This document shows positions 13,997-15,510 of a stretch of 15,510 bases of DNA, one piece after another (within the stretch, counting starts at the first letter, position 1; every line of letters starts with the position of its first letter). The notes beneath the pieces are model-generated. The model ran no database searches. It saw only the letters and a program-made list of their open reading frames with translations, and had not been told where the DNA came from. The stretch covers positions 1 through 15,510 of the forward strand of contig JAICWX010000211.1 in the NCBI GenBank assembly GCA_025934635.1, given 5' to 3'. Origin of the DNA: Streptosporangiaceae bacterium (GTDB taxonomy: Bacteria > Actinomycetota > Actinomycetes > Streptosporangiales > Streptosporangiaceae). The translations under genes and the position numbers were made by a program.

Positions 13997-14289
13997 GATG
14001 TGGTGTTCGGGTTGACCCCTAAGCACCGATAGATGCAGTTTCTGACACCAGAATACAACACGAGTTACTCGCTGGGTACTCCCATGGACACTATTGTCAC
14101 CGTGAAGTTACCCTCAGTCATCTTAGTAGCCTAAGGTGATTGAACGCTGGACCCACGGCCACGCGCGCGCGTTTAGGGTTCAACCGGTCGCAGCGTCAGA
14201 TGGCGTCCGGATCTGGCGGCCGGTACCCGGATGGCTGCGGGCCGCCGGGCCGACCAGCCGTAGGCAGCGATCAGGGCCTTGAGGGCTCG
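13997..14289. other. AT-richer intergenic region with short inverted repeats
   Basis: No convincing gene is seen. The stretch 14010-14140 is clearly less GC-rich than its surroundings. It contains several small dyads: GGGT/ACCC at 14010, CGAGT/ACTCG near 14061, GACA/TGTC near 14087, and CTTAG/CTAAG (14122-14126 and 14131-14135). The hexamer CCTAAG or its complement also recurs at 14018-14023 and 14130-14135 and in both arms of the adjacent hairpin. It probably holds the DUF3800 promoter and binding sites, but I cannot place a confident -10/-35 pair. Confidence 0.45.
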
Positions 14290-14724
14290 CTAGACAACTC
14301 GCCGCACACCATCGAGGCCGCGGATCCGGACGAGGCACCGGGCCCCGGCCGCCTTAGCGCAAACGGTTAAGACCGTGCGCCCAAGAACTTCATCGACCAG
14401 GGCCCTGGTTTCCTGTCGCCCTACCTCCAGCGCAACCTCGAGCCCGGTATCAGTCAGCTTCACGCCCGGCCGCCGGATGGCGCCCGCCGGCCGGCCGCCG
14501 ACCAGGCCCCGCGCCTCCAGGCGCCGGACAGCACGCGAGAGCGAAGCCTGCGCGGCGTCGTACCGGGCACGGCCGATCTCCTCGCGGTCGAATCGGCGCG
14601 TGCCCGGGTGCGCGCCCGATGGCTCATCCGCGTACCGCGCCACCGGGAAGCCGAAGTACCCGGCAAGGATCTCGTGGTAGGACACGTCAGGTGCTGAGGC
14701 AGCCGGACCGGATTGCCCGGACAT
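14290..14724 (-). CDS. Winged-helix (MarR-like) DNA-binding protein next to attR
   Basis: The 144-residue product carries a winged-helix pattern. The helices are EEIGRARYDAAQASLSRAVR and RLEARGLVGGRPAGA; the wing and following strand are PGVKLTDTGLEVA. The N-terminus (SYHEILAGYFGFPVARYADE) is a motif I recall from actinomycete hypothetical regulators of this type. The C-terminal 35 residues (LGRTVLTVCAKAAG onward) look less conserved. The start is ATG 14724, with only a weak ribosome binding site. It lies 42 bp inside the right repeat, facing into the element. It may regulate the element's genes, but no target is visible. I judge it intact, though C-terminal drift is possible. Confidence 0.65.
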   Translation of the reverse strand: MSGQSGPAASAPDVSYHEILAGYFGFPVARYADEPSGAHPGTRRFDREEIGRARYDAAQASLSRAVRRLEARGLVGGRPAGAIRRPGVKLTDTGLEVALEVGRQETRALVDEVLGRTVLTVCAKAAGARCLVRIRGLDGVRRVV

Positions 14725-14765
14725 TGCCCAGGGCGGTGAATCAAGGCTGTGACCTGCACCGCTGT

Positions 14766-14783
14766 CACTTCACCAAGATCTGA
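14766..14783. repeat. attR core: second copy of the 18-bp direct repeat
   Basis: CACTTCACCAAGATCTGA is identical to 6586-6603. Here it is not preceded by glutamine synthetase coding sequence; the bases to its left are element DNA after the start of the winged-helix gene. The bases to its right lead into the hairpin and the MFS transporter gene, so they are most likely the original chromosomal flank of the glutamine synthetase-like gene. Confidence 0.82.
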
Positions 14784-14821
14784 CGGCCGCCCGGGCGGCG
14801 CGGCCTGAGGGCCGGTACACG

Positions 14822-14868
14822 TGATCGTGGCCAGTTCGGGCCGGATCGACCGGAACTGGCCACGATCA
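14822..14868. terminator. Strong bidirectional hairpin between attR and the MFS transporter gene
   Basis: TGATCGTGGCCAGTTC (14822-14837) and GAACTGGCCACGATCA (14853-14868) are perfect 16-bp complementary arms around a 15-base loop. It lies 24 bp upstream, in plus coordinates, of the 3' end of the minus-strand transporter gene, so it fits as its terminator. Before the insertion it would have stood 38 bases after the stop of the glutamine synthetase-like gene and served both convergent genes. Confidence 0.75.
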
Positions 14869-14892
14869 TGGTGCTGGCAACAGGGGTGCTGG

Positions 14893-15510
14893 TTAGAGAG
14901 GTGCTGGCGGAGGGGAGGAAGAAGGGGGGGAGCCGCCGGCGCGGAAGATTGCCTCGGAGGAACCGCCGATGACGCTGAGCGGCTTGGCGATGTCCTCGAG
15001 GGACTTACCCTCGGCGTCGACGGCCAGGAAGGCCGCCACGATACCGCCCAGGATCATGGCGCCCGCGCCGAGGATGTAACCCCAGTACAGCGAGTTGGGG
15101 TCCTTGCCGGTACCGATCAGGTGGCCGTACAGGTGCGAGCCGAGCGAGCCGAAGACCTGGGCGATCGCGAAGAACACCGCGATGGCCTTGGCCCGGACTT
15201 CCAGCGGGAAGATCTCGGAGACGGTCAGGTACCCGGCGCTGGCGCCGGCCGAGGCGAAGAAGAAGATGACGCTCCAGCACAGGGTCTGGGTGACCGCGTT
15301 GAGCGCGCCGGCCTTGAACAGCTGGGCGGTGACGATCAGCAGGATGCCGGAGATCAGGTAGGTACCGGAGATCATCTTGCGGCGGCCGATGGTGTCGAAC
15401 AGCCGCCCGATGGTCAGCGGGCCGAGCAGGTTCCCGGCGGCGAAGGCCATGAAGTAGTAGGGGGTCCGGCCGGGCGGGACGTGGAAGAAGAACTGCAGGA
15501 CCAGCCCGTA
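14893..15510 (-). CDS. MFS transporter, sugar-porter type (5' end outside the window)
   Basis: The frame is open to the right edge, so only the C-terminal 205 residues are seen; the ATG at 15450 is internal. Major facilitator signatures of the second half are present: the loop 8-9 motif GRLFDTIGRRKMISG, then EIFPLEVRAKAIAVFF (the E-x6-R sugar porter motif), and after the last helix AEGKSLEDIA, which matches the end of the PETKGxSLEEI motif. At least five hydrophobic helices are visible. The C-terminal tail is Ser/Pro-rich. It likely moves a sugar or related organic solute across the cytoplasmic membrane; the substrate cannot be inferred. It was originally convergent with the glutamine synthetase-like gene. 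Confidence 0.85.
   Translation of the reverse strand, partial: YGLVLQFFFHVPPGRTPYYFMAFAAGNLLGPLTIGRLFDTIGRRKMISGTYLISGILLIVTAQLFKAGALNAVTQTLCWSVIFFFASAGASAGYLTVSEIFPLEVRAKAIAVFFAIAQVFGSLGSHLYGHLIGTGKDPNSLYWGYILGAGAMILGGIVAAFLAVDAEGKSLEDIAKPLSVIGGSSEAIFRAGGSPPSSSPPPAPL

Larger units (their letters stand above)
6586..14783. mobile_element. Degenerate integrated element in the 3' end of a glutamine synthetase-like gene
   Basis: The limits are set by the 18-bp direct repeats at 6586-6603 and 14766-14783. Inside lie remnants of recombination functions (two excisionase-like HTH fragments, a serine recombinase with an amber codon, tyrosine-integrase pieces) and accessory genes (lipoprotein, flavoprotein, XRE regulator, five tiny genes, DUF3800, winged-helix regulator). 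None of these belongs to the core neighbourhoods outside. I see no Rep, primase, FtsK/Tra-type translocase, relaxase or phage structural gene, so I would not call it a complete ICE or prophage. With no intact integrase it is probably immobile unless helped in trans. The element status is inferred from the repeat plus content. Confidence 0.75.

Noticed and set aside
13969..14135. CRISPR-like or iteron array suggested by recurrent CCTAAG
   Set aside because: The hexamers are irregularly spaced and there is no repeat of 20 or more bases, so it is not a CRISPR array and not a convincing iteron origin.
14150..14370. tRNA-like pieces (GGGTTCAACC near 14176, TTAGCGCAAACGGTTAAG near 14353)
   Set aside because: They resemble a T-arm and a D-arm but are about 180 bp apart, and no acceptor or anticodon stem can be built.

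Overview
The window is very GC-rich, starts many genes with GTG and has long antisense shadow frames. It carries the neighbourhood [lipid droplet-associated protein]-xseA-xseB ... DUF4245-glpX, which is typical of high-GC Actinobacteria. The genus cannot be fixed from this sequence alone; a filamentous actinomycete (Streptosporangiales-like) is the best guess, by inference.

Region 1 (1-6603) is ordinary core chromosome. It holds the C-terminus of a DUF8129-type lipid droplet-associated protein, exonuclease VII large and small subunits (xseA, xseB), a YihY/BrkB-family membrane protein, a DUF4245 membrane-anchored protein, class II fructose-1,6-bisphosphatase (glpX), a DUF1707 protein, and a glutamine synthetase-family enzyme. 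Two convergent pairs overlap at their 3' ends (BrkB/DUF4245 and glpX/DUF1707).

Region 2 (6586-14783) is an integrated element of about 8.18 kb that I infer from the sequence. A perfect 18-bp direct repeat lies at its two ends (6586-6603 and 14766-14783). The repeat is exactly the last five codons plus the stop codon of the glutamine synthetase-like gene. The element therefore sits in the 3' end of a protein-coding gene and rebuilds that 3' end. All the recombination genes inside are damaged: an excisionase-like gene with a frameshift that abuts the left repeat, a second excisionase N-terminus, a small serine recombinase with an in-frame amber codon, and out-of-order tyrosine-integrase fragments. 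No replication or conjugation gene is visible. The element looks like a decayed, probably immobile island.

The element's apparently intact cargo is a small lipoprotein; a flavoprotein (PPCDC-like fold) and an XRE-family regulator 4 bp apart; a string of five tiny genes, each overlapping the next by a 4-base ATGA/GTGA; two small minus-strand genes of unknown function; a DUF3800 gene with a strong hairpin in its leader; and a winged-helix regulator next to the right end.

Region 3 (14784-15510) resumes the chromosome. A 16-bp perfect-arm hairpin (14822-14868) is likely the original transcription terminator between the glutamine synthetase-like gene and a convergent sugar-porter-type MFS transporter, which runs off the window. 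On this reading the insertion separated the gene from its terminator, and the element supplies its own hairpins just inside the left end.
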